Positions 12,001-31,805 of a stretch of DNA of 64,000 nt are shown here, one piece after another (the stretch's first letter is position 1; the number at the start of each line of letters is the position of its first letter). Source of the DNA: Chelydra serpentina (Eukaryota; Chordata; Testudines; Chelydridae); contig JBAIAC010000057.1 in assembly GCA_037349315.1 (NCBI GenBank), forward strand, positions 6,572,001-6,636,000, read 5' to 3'. The notes under the pieces are model-generated. The model was not told where the DNA came from. It saw nothing but the letters and a program-made list of their open reading frames with translations, and did no database searches. The position numbers and the translations under genes were made by a program.

Positions 12001-14300
12001 TTGAACTGTTTGGAAATCAAGTTGACGCATGATTCAGAAATCGTTCTAGCCGCATGTGTCTGTAATTACCACTTGGCCAGCTAGCACATAGGGGGCCCAA
12101 ACCACAGGAGAACAGGATTCAAAAACCACCTGAGAGGCTAGGTTTTTACTTAGACGAGCATGGTATTTTTGGCATTGTTTGGGCTTGTCTGCACTGAACA
12201 GCCCAGCAACGGTAGATCCCCATTTGGCTACCTATCACCCATGCGGCATGCCTCACCTGAACTTAATAAGCACAGTTTCAAAAGCCAGCACAGACAGACT
12301 GCCTTCCTCCCACATCAGAAAGATGAAACCCAGCTGACGATCCAAGCCACCTGGGTGATAGCACCACAATCCTATGGCAATAAGCCGGTTCCTAAAATCC
12401 TAGCAAGGCCTTTAAAGCTGAGGGCTTAGATCCAACACTATCCGATGAAGTCATGGGCAGCAAAGTTAGCTTTTCATGTAATTACCTCAAAATAATCTGC
12501 AGAGTAGCTAATCCTGAGCCATCCCCTGATAGCTCTGTCTAGAACCAGTGTCCCTTGTGGAAATGGTTTACAGAGCTAGGGGTAACTTTACAACCTACCA
12601 AAAAGCGTAGTTATCCTGCTCGTTAAGAATCCACCCACTCTCTCTCTCTCTCAGGTTTGTCTCTCCACGGTACCTGTTATACAACAGCTTCTGACACCTT
12701 TGTTGCTTTCAGTTCTGCAGCCTTTCAATGGAGTATTGTGCTCCCACGTACGTGGGAAAGATTTTAAAACAGTTTTAATGAGACAAGCATAAGCCGATGC
12801 CCATAATTTTACTGGCACGCCTCCATTCCTGTGTTTTAAGTGGCAAATCTACTTTCCCACTGAGGTTTATGTTTTCCAGCGTTTCCAATCCCTAGTTTGT
12901 ATTTTCTAAGTTACGGGGGAGATTTAATCACCACCCCCACTTGGCTGATAGCCTGCTTCAGTCACTGTTCCTACCCCAGCTACATTTTTCCCCAATCACA
13001 TACATGCTGTAGGTGTTGATATAGTGAAGGTCTGGCAGAAACAGCTAGAGCTAGCTACATTTGATCATAACTCACTCGCTTCCTCCGCTGATGACATCCC
13101 TCTGGCTTCTATGTCTAGCCTACCTGAATGTACAAAAACAACACTTTCCATGGCATAGTATATGTAACTGTAAAACCAACAGGTTTTTTTCCCAAGGGTT
13201 AGTGTGAAAAGGTAAACCTAGCCCATAGATATAAACACAGATGAAATTCACCCGTGCATTAGGCCTTAGTACCACTTAACTCCAATGGGACTTAGGGGGT
13301 GAATTTCACCCTTAATTTTTTATACTAGGTGAACAGATGCAATTGTTCTGCGGCAAAGCAACATGACGTCAAATATTGAGACCTGTCACTATCCTGCCTC
13401 CCTGGCCTGCAGGATTAGCATCCGGACAAAACTAGAAAACTCCCAGAAATAGCAGGACAACAGGCCACCCTCTCTCGAGCAGTGGTTCCTCACCAGTGCT
13501 TCCTGGCCTCAGTCATAATAGCATCATAGACCCCAGTGACCAATAATCTAGGCTCTCCTATATGAATTTTTGAACTGGGCCCCACTGCATCTGCATTGTT
13601 CACCACCCTCTTATTTAACTAGGGGAGGGGGGTGTCATGGAGATTGGGTCATTTCAAATCTCAGATTCACTTGTTCAACGGCGCCTGTTCTAACCCCCCA
13701 CGAGAGCTCTGCTTCCCACCTCCAGGCACATCAGCTAAGCTCAACAGCTCCTGTTCTACAGCACCCTAAGCCCCTCCTGGGCCACCCCTTTCTCTGCTTT
13801 CCATTCAGTGGTATGCACTCTCACAACCTAGTGGTGCTCGGACAACCCCTGCCCCCCACCCCGGTGCTATCACCCCCACCCCACCCCCCACTTACCCAGC
13901 GGTTCAGGCTCTGATCAGCGCAGAGCTCTGGGGCTGCTCCCAACAGCAGCAATGCAGAGCTTCAGAGTAACCCACATATCACGGCAGCTCCCAGGGCATT
14001 GCACACCATAGGATGCCGTGCCCGGTACTGTGGCTGGCAGCCCCCGAGCCAGGTGAAATCAGTACAGGTGCCAAGAACGGCTGGGGAACCCTAGGCAGGG
14101 GGGTGGAGAGAGGAGTCAGATACCAGGGTGATGGGCAACCTTATAAAAACCTGGATAGGGAGAGGGCATCACTGGACCCTTGATATCTTCCCATTGGGAC
14201 TGCCGTCCCTGAACCCTAAAGGGTGATGAGCGAGTCCCCTGGGCTTTGGGGCGGGGGGGGGGAAATCTCTTTCTTACCTACAGTGGATTCCTCCTCCTGT
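9034..14300. other. Non-coding stretch, no gene recognised
   Basis: Only short incidental frames occur, the longest being 161 codons on the minus strand at 11294-11779 with no recognisable motif. Fragments of 'cactgaagtcagtgggag' type near 9150 are remnants of common palindromic repeats. I see no other supported feature. Confidence 0.5.
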
Positions 14301-14452
14301 TCTAGGCTCCGCTTCACTCAGCAGCTTCCCTTGTTCTGTCCCCACTTTCCATGATGTCACCGAGCAGCCCTGCCCACCCAGCCAATGGCAGCCTCCCCAT
14401 CACGGCGGGGCTGTTCCGGGTTTGCAGTGTTTGGGGTTTCCACTTGGAAACG

Positions 14453-14466
14453 GTTGCCATAGCAAT
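14453..14466. promoter_or_regulatory. RFX-type X-box motif
   Basis: GTTGCCATAGCAAT is one base from the ideal palindrome GTTGCC-N2-GGCAAC/AGCAAC bound by RFX factors. It lies in a GC-rich patch (14340-14600) with two further AGCAAC half-sites about 90 bp downstream and a CCAAT near 14381. No exon was found next to it, so its target is unknown. Confidence 0.4.
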
Positions 14467-14599
14467 GGAAGAGGACCTCCATCCCCTGGACCGCTCCCCT
14501 CTCCCCCCCGCCAACTCACTTGGTATTGCCCACAGCCCTTATTAAGCAACGCCTGGCAGCAACCAAAAGGAGCAGGGCTGGGGGTGCGAAGCGCAGAAA

Positions 14600-16430
14600 G
14601 GCAGCGATGTTAGGAGTAAAATAGGGGGATGGCTTTAAATTCCCTTGCAACACAAGGAGCGGGGGAGGGGGGGGCAAGTGAGGGCACTTTGGGGAGGGGC
14701 AGGGTGAAAACTGTAGGGACTCTGATCTCCTCTTTAATAGGCACCATTAGCCAGAACGGGTCTCCCACCCGATGCTCTGGAGGGTGCAAAGGGGCCAGGT
14801 GATCTCTATGCATAGCCAGCCCCACTGCACACACGGTGGTAGCTAGATGCTTTGTTCCTCACTCCCTGTGCTTGGTGCAGGGCAGGGATTGGTTTTGCAT
14901 TCCCAGCCAGATGCTTTTTTGCAGGGGATACAGTGGATGCGACATTCCACAGCCTAGATGCTACAAGCCAGAGGACACTGCGTTCTCCTCAGCCTATAAT
15001 ACCGTGCAAGAGAAGAGGTCTGCTGCAGTCGCTTTCACAGATGCTTTGAGGCGGTGGGGGGCGGATGCCACCATTGAGACCCGCAGCACATTTCAGAAGG
15101 AAAATCAGCTTGATGCTTTCTGCAGCCCAAGACATGGAGTTGCTTTTCCTTAGCAGGAGAGAGACTACTGCATTGGAGAACAACTCACACCCCATTGAAT
15201 GAAAGGGAAAATGCAGTGTCCTACACCACGCTGGTCCTAGTGCTCCACATAGGGCATATTCTCTTCCCCTGCTGCTGAATAAATGCTCTATATGAAATAC
15301 GAACACACCTTTCAAAAGATCACAGGATAAGCAGCTTGGAGAGGTGAAGTCATTTAACAGGAACAATTTATTTAAAAAATAATTCTAAAAACCTTGTCAA
15401 AGCAGAGTGGCTTTAGCAAAGGCAGGTGAAGGGTAAGGAAAGATCATCAGTAAGGACGAGGAAGAACCTAATCTATCAAAGGGAGTACAGGAATGATGCC
15501 AGAAAACTCACAACAGACTTGTGAGCTTGCCTTCAAAAGGTGAAGAAAACACCCATCAAAGCCCCAAGAGAAACATTAGGGAAGCACAAGGTGGAGGTGA
15601 AGAAAAATACTGATACATCCTGCTCACTAAATGTATTATTTCCAAAAGTAAGAGACTATGGGTGCACTGGGACATTCTGTCTTTGTTTGTACAGTGCCTA
15701 GCAGAGGACCCCCAAAATAGATTGGGGTGCTTGTGTACTATCAATAGCAACAAGAGGAGGCTACACAGTTTTCCTGCACATCAAGAAAAATGTTCTTTCA
15801 GGGATCACATCAGAGAATAATCCACAAGGTCTCAGCCCTGAACAGGTTGGGATAAGGGAGACACGTTTTGCCATCAAATGCTCTCTGTTGCAGAAAACCC
15901 ACATTGCTGGGAGGGGGGCATGCAGGGTAGGAAGTACGAAGGTGATGGTCACAGGCTACAGTGCAGAAGAAACTGCTACACTCAAAAGCAGTAAAACTAG
16001 ACTTGTTGTCTTGGTGGGAGTGGAGAAATAATATAGGACCCCGTTAAAGGCACGCAAGACTGATGGAAATAGAGAGCTACTAAAACTCTCAGAGATGTCA
16101 GCTATGAAAACACACAGAAGACAAGCTCCAGCCAAGACAGGGTCAAAGCTCAAAGGAATTTACCTTTAATTTCTTCATACACAAGAGTAGAAGAGACAGC
16201 AGAACAGGGACAGCACTTGGAACAATCACTTTCATAATAGGGAGTTTGAAATGTATTTAAGAAAGAAAATGACTCGTTAGTTGCACAGAGCGGAATTCTC
16301 TGGCTGGACTTTCTGGTCATCCTCTACCCTTTCAATTCTGGTAGATGCAGTCTACAGTACGTATCACCTCTGCCAGCCTGCGTTGTGTGCAGGTCAACAA
16401 GAGAAGAACGCAGCTACATATACAAAATTT
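14600..16430. other. Non-coding stretch, no gene recognised
   Basis: No exon recognised. A fragment near 15690-15740 ('gtacagtgcctagcagagga') belongs to the 'gcacctagg...gtgctgtacaaac' repeat family seen more fully at 36855 and 56255. Confidence 0.5.
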
Positions 16431-16439
16431 AAAGTATGT

Positions 16440-18972
16440 TTTATTGATTCAGAGACTAGACAAGGCAGCATTTGGTTTGTAAAAAAGAGGCAAAAAAATC
16501 CAATTCACTGTCGCTTCCACAGTCAAGTGGGAGAGGGGTAAAATCCTATGTATTTCTTCAACTTTTTCAAGATCAGAAAGATGGAGGGCTTGGGCTCGAG
16601 CTCAGGTCCCTGATGGCATCACACAGGAGCAGAAAGCTCCTCCGACCCCCTTTGCCTTGTTTTACGAAGGCCAAAATATCCAGGAAATGAGGGAAGTACA
16701 ATTTAGTCAGCTATTTTCCTCCATTTCAGAGCTAAGGAGTCATTTCATGTATTCATTTTGGTCCTACAATAGGGGAATTAAGTTTAGGAAGCAGAAAAAC
16801 AAATTCTACAATGACCTTAGGGGAAAAAAGAAACCATGCAGAGCTACCAAGCAATGACAGTACCAAGAGTCCCATTTGGAAGCTTGAAATTGCATCAAGT
16901 CCATCGCTCATCACAGGGCAAAGGCTCAGCGGTCTGATCTTTGGCACAGAAATCCATTTTCATACAATACAATGTGTTCTTCCTCCCCAAATACTTGTCT
17001 CTCTCTTTTTTTTCCTTTATTAAAGATCAATCTCCTCTTGAACATGATTCTGATGAGAAACAAACCACTCTGCCTTCTCCTTCTTCCCCACCTTTCCTCT
17101 GATCAGCCATGACCCCCCACATCCCTCCCAGCCCTCCCTTTCTCCCAAGGGGAAGGGATGGAGTGAGGTGATGGAGCATGCAGCCTTTGGTGGTGTCTCG
17201 TCTGGCCTATGGAGTCACTGAGCTGGAATAAATGGGAAACAAAAAGAAAAAAACAAACAAACAAACAGATTTAAGGAATAAAAACCAAACAATCATCGTT
17301 AACAGCAGAATGAGGCTGACATGTAGGACACATGCAGATCACACATGGGGGTGGGATGCCCCATTTCCCAAATCCAGGCGATTTAGTGGGAATCTTCCAT
17401 TAGATTATTGCTACATGGGCTCCCCGTCTCAAGAGATTCAAGTACACTCAAGGGACAGTTTCTGTCATTCTAGGCAAACAATTACACAGTAGTGGCTCCA
17501 ACAGACACTCGTTTCCATTGCTGACTATACCCAGTCTTTTTACATTCCTGAACCAACTGGCAGTCCCGATCTGCTCTCACCAGAGCATCTGTACCCAGCC
17601 CCCCACTAGCAGCACAACCAGAGTCTCTGTTGCAGTGAAGCAAGAGGAAATACCACTGCAAGGCAGTGGAAGTTGGGGAAGACCCAAATAGAGCAATCGA
17701 TTCTACACTTCTGTTTTCCCTCACGCCCCTTTCCACACAGTCACATGCTTTCAGAGAGTAGCAGTGACAAGACCGCTTTCAGTTTCTGGGGCTATTTACA
17801 GATTTTTGAGAGGGGGAGGGGAGGGCTGTCGAGGAGCAGAGTGTGGTGAACATTAAATCATGAACAAAAGGAGAGAAGAATGCCTCCTGGCTGACCCCCA
17901 AACTGAATGGCCCAGTCCCTCAGGCAGCTCAGCACACAGACTCCACAGCTCCTATACACAATGAGATTACACAGCCTATTACACCAAGTCAGCAAAATAC
18001 ACTGAAGGTTAAAGGACACTCAGCTTCAGCTGGGTCAATAAGCATTTATACCAGAAGCTTCCACAGACAGTTGAGATTTCCACACAGGACAGAGTTTGTT
18101 CCTTTCAAACCAGCCTTGTTTTTCCTGTGAGGGCAGCATGACCTCTGTCACGTTAAAATCAACATCGGGCAGCACAGGTTTCAACACCAGCACTTAGGCT
18201 TGCTTGAGAAACTCAAGTGCATTTCCAGAATATCATAAGGTCAGGTCAGAAGGGCTCAAGGACACTCGAAGCTTTTAATCACACATGCCTTGAAGAATGA
18301 TTCCCCTCTGAGAAAACTAGGCTGGTTATTACAGTATTGCTCACTCAGCATAAAATAACTAAGACATGTACCACAGGGTAAAGGCTTCTGTTCTAAAATG
18401 GTACTAAGCAGCACATTCTCCACTCACACATTTCGCATTCATTCCTCCTCCCACACAGACAAGGCTCACTTCCTGCAAGCTGACAAGAGCGTTTTATTTT
18501 CCGCAGCCATACGGTGAGGCATGGAAGACGCCACTGACCTGTGTACTGAGAGCTTCATGCCCCCCCATTTTGCCCCCCGCCAGACCTTCAGTACTCCTGC
18601 TACTCCCATGCTGGGTCCCAGCCAAAGAGATTGAACAGCGGAAAGTGCAGCTGTTTTCCCATAAACTAGGACTCTTTAGAAGAAACCAAACTTTCACTTT
18701 TGACCTAACAGGATGTAAACAGGTTATTAGCAGTAAACGGCTGGTACATTAACTCACTGTGCCCCCTACAGGCTATATTCTCTCACACACAGGTATACAG
18801 AAACATACCAGCATGTTTACATAGGCCAGAAAAATAGACCAGCAACTGCTTGTTTAATTGACACTTTGCACAGCCCTCTCTCAGGCTGTCATCCCCACTC
18901 CCTCCACTCTCTAATGGGCCGTTGCTCTCCCTGACCCCACAGGAGAAGGGAGTGCACTGCACTAGCGGAGCC
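16440..18972 (-). other. AK2: Candidate AK2 3'UTR with several poly(A) signals
   Basis: This stretch lies directly downstream of the AK2 stop codon on the minus strand. AATAAA occurs on that strand at 18498-18493 (about 475 nt after the stop), 17021-17016 (about 1.95 kb) and 16445-16440 (about 2.5 kb). From memory, vertebrate AK2 mRNAs have long 3'UTRs, so the distal signals are plausible. Which one is used cannot be told from sequence alone. Confidence 0.45.
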
Positions 18973-25969
<6,997 letters not shown>

Positions 25970-26302
25970 CGCTGCTGCCCCGTCCGCCCGGCCCCCACAC
26001 GGCCTGCCCTCCGCAAGCCCGCCCACCCAGCACTCCCATTGGGCCGCAGAGGATCGCCCCGCCCCGCCGCTGACTGACACACGGCGTAGCCAATCGCTGC
26101 TGCACAAGGGACAGGGTGGAGAATGATTGGGCAGAATGGGGAGGGACGGGGCTTATCAGCCACAAAGACTGCAGGCAGTGGGTATAAGGGCGCGGGACGG
26201 TGCAGGCTTCGACTAGCCTGCTGGTGCCAAATGCAGCGCCCCCTGCCGTGGGGACTGGGGGCCTCAGCCGCGGGGCTCCCTGTCTAGGGAGGGGGTTCAG
26301 CC

Positions 26303-26365
26303 ACAGGGAGGGAGCCAGGACTAGTCCTGGGTTCTATTCCCACATCTGGGAGAGTACAGAGCAGG
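26303..26365. repeat. Single diverged relative of the AK2 minisatellite unit
   Basis: 'gagccaggactagtcctggg', 'ttctattcccacatctggga' and 'gagcaggccc' follow the minisatellite unit from start to end, with an inserted 'tag'. It lies upstream of AK2, on the other side of exon 1 from the array. Confidence 0.8.
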
Positions 26366-26653
26366 CCCTTGGGGGGCTCAGCGCCGGTTACACTGCATCC
26401 CCCTGCGCCCTGCCCAGCCCCTCTCTCTGCAGCAACCCAGGCCCCTGAATGGTTCTTCATCCTTGAAGGTTCTTGTTGCACAACAGAGAGTATACGTGTA
26501 AGAAACCCACCCTGGCCAGTGAAGACTTCGCGGTTGTCACTGCTGTGCCAGGCACGCCATGCTCGCTTCCCGGAGAGAGCCAGGAAATAACTCACAGTCA
26601 CCTGTTGCCTCCTCTAGCTCTTAGCAGTACAGGGTGTAAGGCACAGAGTTGGG

Positions 26654-27020
26654 CAGGGCCGGCTCCAGGCACCAGCTTGCCAAGCTGGTGCTTGGGGCGG
26701 CAGGTGAGAAGGGGGCGGCAGTCCGAGTCCCGCGGCGGCAATTCGGCGGCAGGTCCGCTCTTCCCGCCGCCGAATTGCCGCCGCGGGACTCGGACTGCCG
26801 CCCCAGTCTCGCCTGCCGCGGCGGCAAAGGGGCGGCAGGTCCGCCGCTGTCCCCTTGCCGCTCCGGAATGGGACTGCCTGCGTCGGGGGCGCAGGCACAC
26901 GTGGCGGGGCCCCGCTACGTCTGCCTGCGTCGGGGGCGGGGCCCAGGTACGTCTGCCTGCGTCGGGGGCGGGGCGCCGCCACCCCCGCTTGGGGCGGCAG
27001 AATTGTAAGAGCCGCCTCTG
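26654..27020. mobile_element. hAT-type non-autonomous element with perfect 8-bp TSD
   Basis: Ends are CAGGGCCGGCTCCAGG and, in reverse complement, CAGAGGCGGCTCTTAC (12 of 16 match). Flanks are identical 8-bp target duplications, gagttggg at 26646-26653 and 27021-27028. The interior has GC-rich inverted arms ('ggcggcagtccgagtcccg' against 'gcgggactcggactgccgc') and three tandem 'ctgcctgcgtcgggggcg' units at about 26873-26975. No transposase is encoded. It lies about 0.7 kb upstream of the AK2 start codon. Confidence 0.93.
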
Positions 27021-28089
27021 GAGTTGGGGAGGTTTGACACACACTTACTGCGCTATAGAGATTCACTGGGGAACACCGGCATGCGATTGAGGAGTAACCG
27101 GGCAGTGTGAAAAACAATTCAGTGTGCTGACGGACAATGAGAAGCCTGTTGGATAGTATTTGTGTGAGCAGTCGCTCGGTCCCCCTCCTTATCTTTCTGT
27201 CTGGAGGGTTGCTTTAGAAATATAAACGGCACAGGGTTGGCATTGGACCTCCTTTGGCAGAGAGCGTGTGCCAAAGGGAATTCCTCAGGGAACCTGCTCC
27301 CATTCAGAGGACAGGCTGACCTTACAGCAAGGCAGACTGAGAAAAGCACGTGGCCTTTGGGTGTCAGTGTGGAGCCTCACTCAGTAGCAGCATCTCCGGG
27401 ACAGAAGGAGGTAAGGTTTGTTTCCAGCCCCTGTTGGACTCTCTCCCCAGCTATGAGATTCCACTCAAGGCTGCTGCTCCTGAACTAACCCGGACTGGGC
27501 TAGATCTCTCATGTGTGAAACAACCAGCCACTTTTCCAGTTAGTAGCTCCCATGCTTTCCCCTTCTGCCCTGTCACCCTATTGCTAAGTGTTAATGTAAC
27601 TATGAACAAGCGATCAGGAGTGCCCTACACTTGTAGTTGTGATTGCAACCCTAAACAACACCTCATTATTTCCCCAATACTCATTCCCTGAACCTGTTGG
27701 CCTCACACCTTTTACTAATGTTAACTCATTCCTGCTTTAGAGACATGGTTTTACGTGTGGGGCAAAAGAAATACAGTTTTTATTTCCATATGTGATTCAG
27801 ATCCTTCATATGATGCCCTCCCTGCAGTGAGAGGGGTGTCAACTCTTCATTTAGGCCCCAATCCTGCATGGGCAGACCTCTGCGCCTACACGAAGCCTCA
27901 CTGAAATCAGTGGGGCTCCACACGGCCACAAGGGTCCGTCTGTGTGTGTTGAGCTTGCAGGGCCCTTGAGGGTAAATTATTGAGGGCAAGGACCATGTGT
28001 GTGCTATGGGAAGTGACAGCCACACCGGTGGCATTATAAATACTGTATTTGCATAACATGTCCCCTCCGGTTTCATAGGTGGGGAAAGA

Positions 28090-28190
28090 AGGCACAAGAA
28101 TTTGCCTAAATCAGCAGCAGAGCTGAGAATAGAACCCAGGAGTCCTAAATCTCAGTCCTGTGCCTGGTCTACTGGACCATGATGCCTCCA
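28090..28190 (-). repeat. MIR SINE, antisense, diverged
   Basis: 'gcagcagagctgagaataga', 'acccaggagtccta' and 'ctggtctactggaccatgat' follow the MIR 5' half in reverse. Confidence 0.6.
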
Positions 28191-29539
28191 TTACCTGTAT
28201 CTTTTCCAGAAGATTTCACTCCCTGGTTTTCTTCCTCTGCCCTTTTCCCTGCTCTCACTTTATCCCTGAAGCTGTAGATTTCCTCTTTTGATCTCTCTCT
28301 TTTGCCTTCTATAACAACAACCCCAGAAAACCATGTGCTTCCAACATTCCTTCCTATCTCCTGTTAGGAACCTTAGCCAAAGCCCTGTGCTTGAGGGTGA
28401 CTAGCAGTTGGAAGGATGTCACTCCCCGTGTGTACCCTGCTACATTACACAGCCTTGGGTGACCATCTCCCAGTAACTGGGGGATAATATTCATCCGAAT
28501 CTGTAGCATCCTTTGGGGAAGCCATAGCCTTAACTGGATCTGTGTACAGAAGTTGTGACAAAAGGAAACACTGCTGCCATCTTGCAACCTGCTGATTCAA
28601 TGCATTCACTCAGCTGCCTGTGTATCCCCTTTACTGGCATGGGAATGGGAGTTACTGATTATTAAGCATGACTCTTAGCTGCCCAAGCTGCTGCCTGGCT
28701 CAAGGAATGGAGGCAGAAGTGGGAGGGTTAACAGGCTGTCTCTGAGTAGACCGTACAGCCCGCAGCTGCATGGCCTCATTGCAGGGATTTGCAGGGTAGG
28801 AGGGCTCACCCCACTGTGCAGACTTAGTGTATGCAACTCCCCCAGAACAGGGCTCCTGTTCCCATTGGACTCCATGGGCGTTTTGCTATCATCTCCAATG
28901 GGAGCAAGAGGGGGCTCTGTGAGAGGAATGTTCTCCGGCTGGGGCTAGGATGTAGAATTACCTGGATGAAGACTTCAAGCTGCTAAGGGATTGGTCCCAT
29001 CCCAGACTGCACCTCACTTGACCTGCCACTGTGGACTCATCAGTAGCCATGGGAACCAGCAGAGGAGTGTACGGGCTGGTCACCCTTGAGGAGAGCTGGG
29101 TTTTGCAGACTGCAAAGGAATCCTCTCTCCTCTCACTGTCAGGAAGGAAGCGGCTGAATCTGAATCCAGATTTGGCTGCAACCAGAGAGAGGGTTGTCTG
29201 TAGCCATCTTGAACCTTTGGATCAGCATGAGCTGTCAGGTGGAGAGGATGCCTGCAGAGGCAGCAGTAGGAGGAGAGGGAAAGCAATTAGGAAATTCAGG
29301 CCTGGGAGCCCAGAGCCCAGTGTCTCCCTGCAAGGCCTTGTTCTCCCTAGGCTCATAGCCCAGTCTTTGCAGGATGTTATCAGCAAAGAACTCTCTGCTC
29401 TCCTCCTAGCACTTGGCATCTGAGGACAAAGTGCTTTATGAATCATAGTAACTCCTCACCTGCTAGGGGGGAGGTAGGTAACTATAATTAGTCCTTGTGC
29501 TCACCTGTCTGTCTGTCCCCACCTGTTCTCTCTTGTGTA

Positions 29540-29660
29540 ATGCTTTTTTGATCGTAAACTCTTTGTGGCAGGAGCTGTCTTTGGGTTTGTGCAGCGGCTA
29601 GCAGAGTGGGGCTCCTGTCTAGCAGCGTGGTTCCTAGGCGCTAGCACGATCCAAATCATA
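29540..29660 (+). repeat. Old interspersed repeat, 'gcgctagcac' family
   Basis: 'aaactctttgtggcaggagc' and 'tttgtgcagcggctagcaga' match, in the opposite orientation, the family also seen at 36855, 49455, 56255, 61720 and 62135. Confidence 0.5.
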
Positions 29661-31261
29661 CAGACCGGGATTCTAACGTCCAGAGAGGGGACCTGTCCTG
29701 TCCGACGTCATGTGGGGAGTCAGTGTCAGAGCCCTGGTTCCCAGGCTTGTGCCTCAAACATGAACTCAACCTTCCTCTCTGGGTATTGCCACCCATGAGT
29801 GAACCCTAGTTTAATTCTTAGGAACGCCTGTGTATCGCAGATACTAGGTAACTATCGTCTGATCAGCAACCAGACCCTAGCATGCTACAGAGGTGCGAAT
29901 ACCTATCTGCCCTGAAGTCAAGAGCTACTGTTCTGTTATTGGAGGTCCTGGCTTTCTGAGACACCCTGGGCTGAAAAGCACCTGGCAGATAAGAAAGCAG
30001 CCAAGGAAATGAACAATGACCAGCTGGCTTAGCAGAAACTGGCTCAGAAAGGGGAAGGAAAGAGAGCTCTCGCACCTGTGCTCATATGGCCTCTTGCCAC
30101 ATGGAGCAGTCCAGCCTAGAATATAGCTCTCTGTGTTATTCAGGATTGCATAGGAACTGAGTAACCTCCTGTGTGTGGGTGGGTGGGTGTGACAATGCCT
30201 CTTTCTAAGCATTTTTCTTCTAATGGGGGTCTGAGGTAGGCCATGGCCCAGGTAGGCTGTTCTGACCAAGTTTCTGACACTGAGACAAGAGTGACATCTG
30301 GCCCCGTCTGGGCTTGAAGGCACTGTTGTCAAATGTCACCACTTTGCAGTGGGCTCATCCTCTTATCCAGAGCAAACCAGTATGTGACAGAGCAGACGGC
30401 TGCTGATTAATTCCCCACATAAACAGAGCTAATTCAATTAGCTTTCATCTGAAACGTCCTGATGAACTGGGTTCCTCCAGAACTAGAAATAACAGTGCTC
30501 AGGCCCTTACGTTTATCTCGCCGGCTGCATTTCAAGGTCCCCCCGGGGCAGGAGAGAGGAGAACAGACTCACTGGGAGACAATGGCCAGCAGGACTTGCT
30601 GGTGTTTTCATCCCCACCTCCCTCAGGTGCAGATTCTCCTAGTACCAGAAATGGTTTGAATTTGGGATGAGCACATCTGGGTTTCCTGTTTGTCAGAACA
30701 AATGGTCCTTCCAATGATAGGTCAGGGCGCATTTAGAACTAGATGAGAGGAAATAACTTCAACCGGAAAACAATATTTGGGTGTCTTAATATGCATCTTA
30801 ACAACATTTAGTGCTGCATAAACACGAATGAGCCTGTCAGTTCAGGGTAACTGCACCTGTATTCTGCCTTCTAGGCTCCCAGCTCCTCATCTGTCACCTC
30901 TCTTGGAGAGAGACCCATGTCTCCTTCCCTCCTGTCCAGGCTGCACAGGTCTGTGCCTATGCTGTGATAGTCCCAGCAAGCCAGACTGTCTAAACAGGCC
31001 AATGTCTGTGCTTAGCTTTCTCTTTGAAGGCTATGAACAGCTGTAATTGCCAGCAGACACAGGTTACCGCATGGCTCTTTATGAACAAGCACCTTTATTC
31101 TTCAGGCATTACAGAGGAAACATATTTAAAACAATAAAATAATCTACCTACATGCTAATAAGCTTATCAGAGATCACACCCCCTCCAACAAGGCTCTGGT
31201 AGGAGTCAGTCCTTCAAACCCCACCGAGGGTTTTTTTCTGTGGTTACAAGTTCATAACAGT

Positions 31262-31437
31262 TGTAGGCTATGTCTGCACTACAGACCTTACTGCTGTACC
31301 ACTGCAGCTGTGCCGCTGTAAGGTCTCCCATGTAGCCACTCTATGCTGACAGGAGCGAACTCTCCCGTTGGCATAATTAAACCACCCCCAATGAGTGCTG
31401 GTAGCTGTGTTGGCGGGAAAGCATCTTTGGTCACCCA
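31262..31437. mobile_element. Truncated MITE, GTCTGCAC type
   Basis: 'ggctatgtctgcactac', 'gccactctatgctgacagga' and 'cccgttggcataattaaacc' match the interior of the element at 8761-9033 ('cccattggcatagttaagcc'). The right inverted end is missing. Confidence 0.65.
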
Positions 31438-31589
31438 GGCCTACAATAAGACATAAGCTTTGTATTTCAGACACTGGACTCCAAAGATACTTCACTTCAT
31501 TAAATAAGGTTTTCCCAGGATATTGCAGGAGATTGCCACGTCTGTCACAGAGCCTATCCTCCCAACATGCCTGGGAGGTAGGGAAATAT

Positions 31590-31725
31590 TTTTATCCCCA
31601 GCAGGGAAACTGAGGCACAGAGCGGGGACGTGTCTTGCCTAAGGCCACAGAGTGAGTCAGGGTCAGCACCCCAACTAGAACTTGAGATTCGCTGTCTCTC
31701 AAGCCTGTGCTAGACCGTGGAGGGA
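31590..31725 (-). repeat. MIR SINE, antisense
   Basis: 'cagggaaactgaggcacaga', 'cttgcctaaggccacagagt' and 'ctcaagcctgtgctagaccg' give a clear reverse MIR match. Confidence 0.8.
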
Positions 31726-31805
31726 AATGGGCTTCTGCTTTCCTTCCCCCTCGTCTGGGGATAAACCGCATTCTTGGCTAGGAGGTTTATTAGGAAGTGA
31801 CACAG

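Larger units (their letters stand above)
27029..31261. other. Intergenic stretch between AK2 and AZIN2, no gene recognised
   Basis: Frames up to 130 codons (29031-29423, plus) have no recognisable motif or neighbouring splice pattern. Only old repeats were identified, listed separately at 28090 and 29540. Confidence 0.5.

Noticed and set aside
1..18972. RNF19B exons on the minus strand, expected from human gene order next to AK2
   Set aside because: No RING/IBR cysteine patterns or other RNF19B motifs were seen in the longer frames. Short exons could still be missed by eye.
29031..29423. 130-codon plus-strand frame between AK2 and AZIN2
   Set aside because: No resemblance to a known protein and no supporting exon structure. 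Could be revisited with transcript data.
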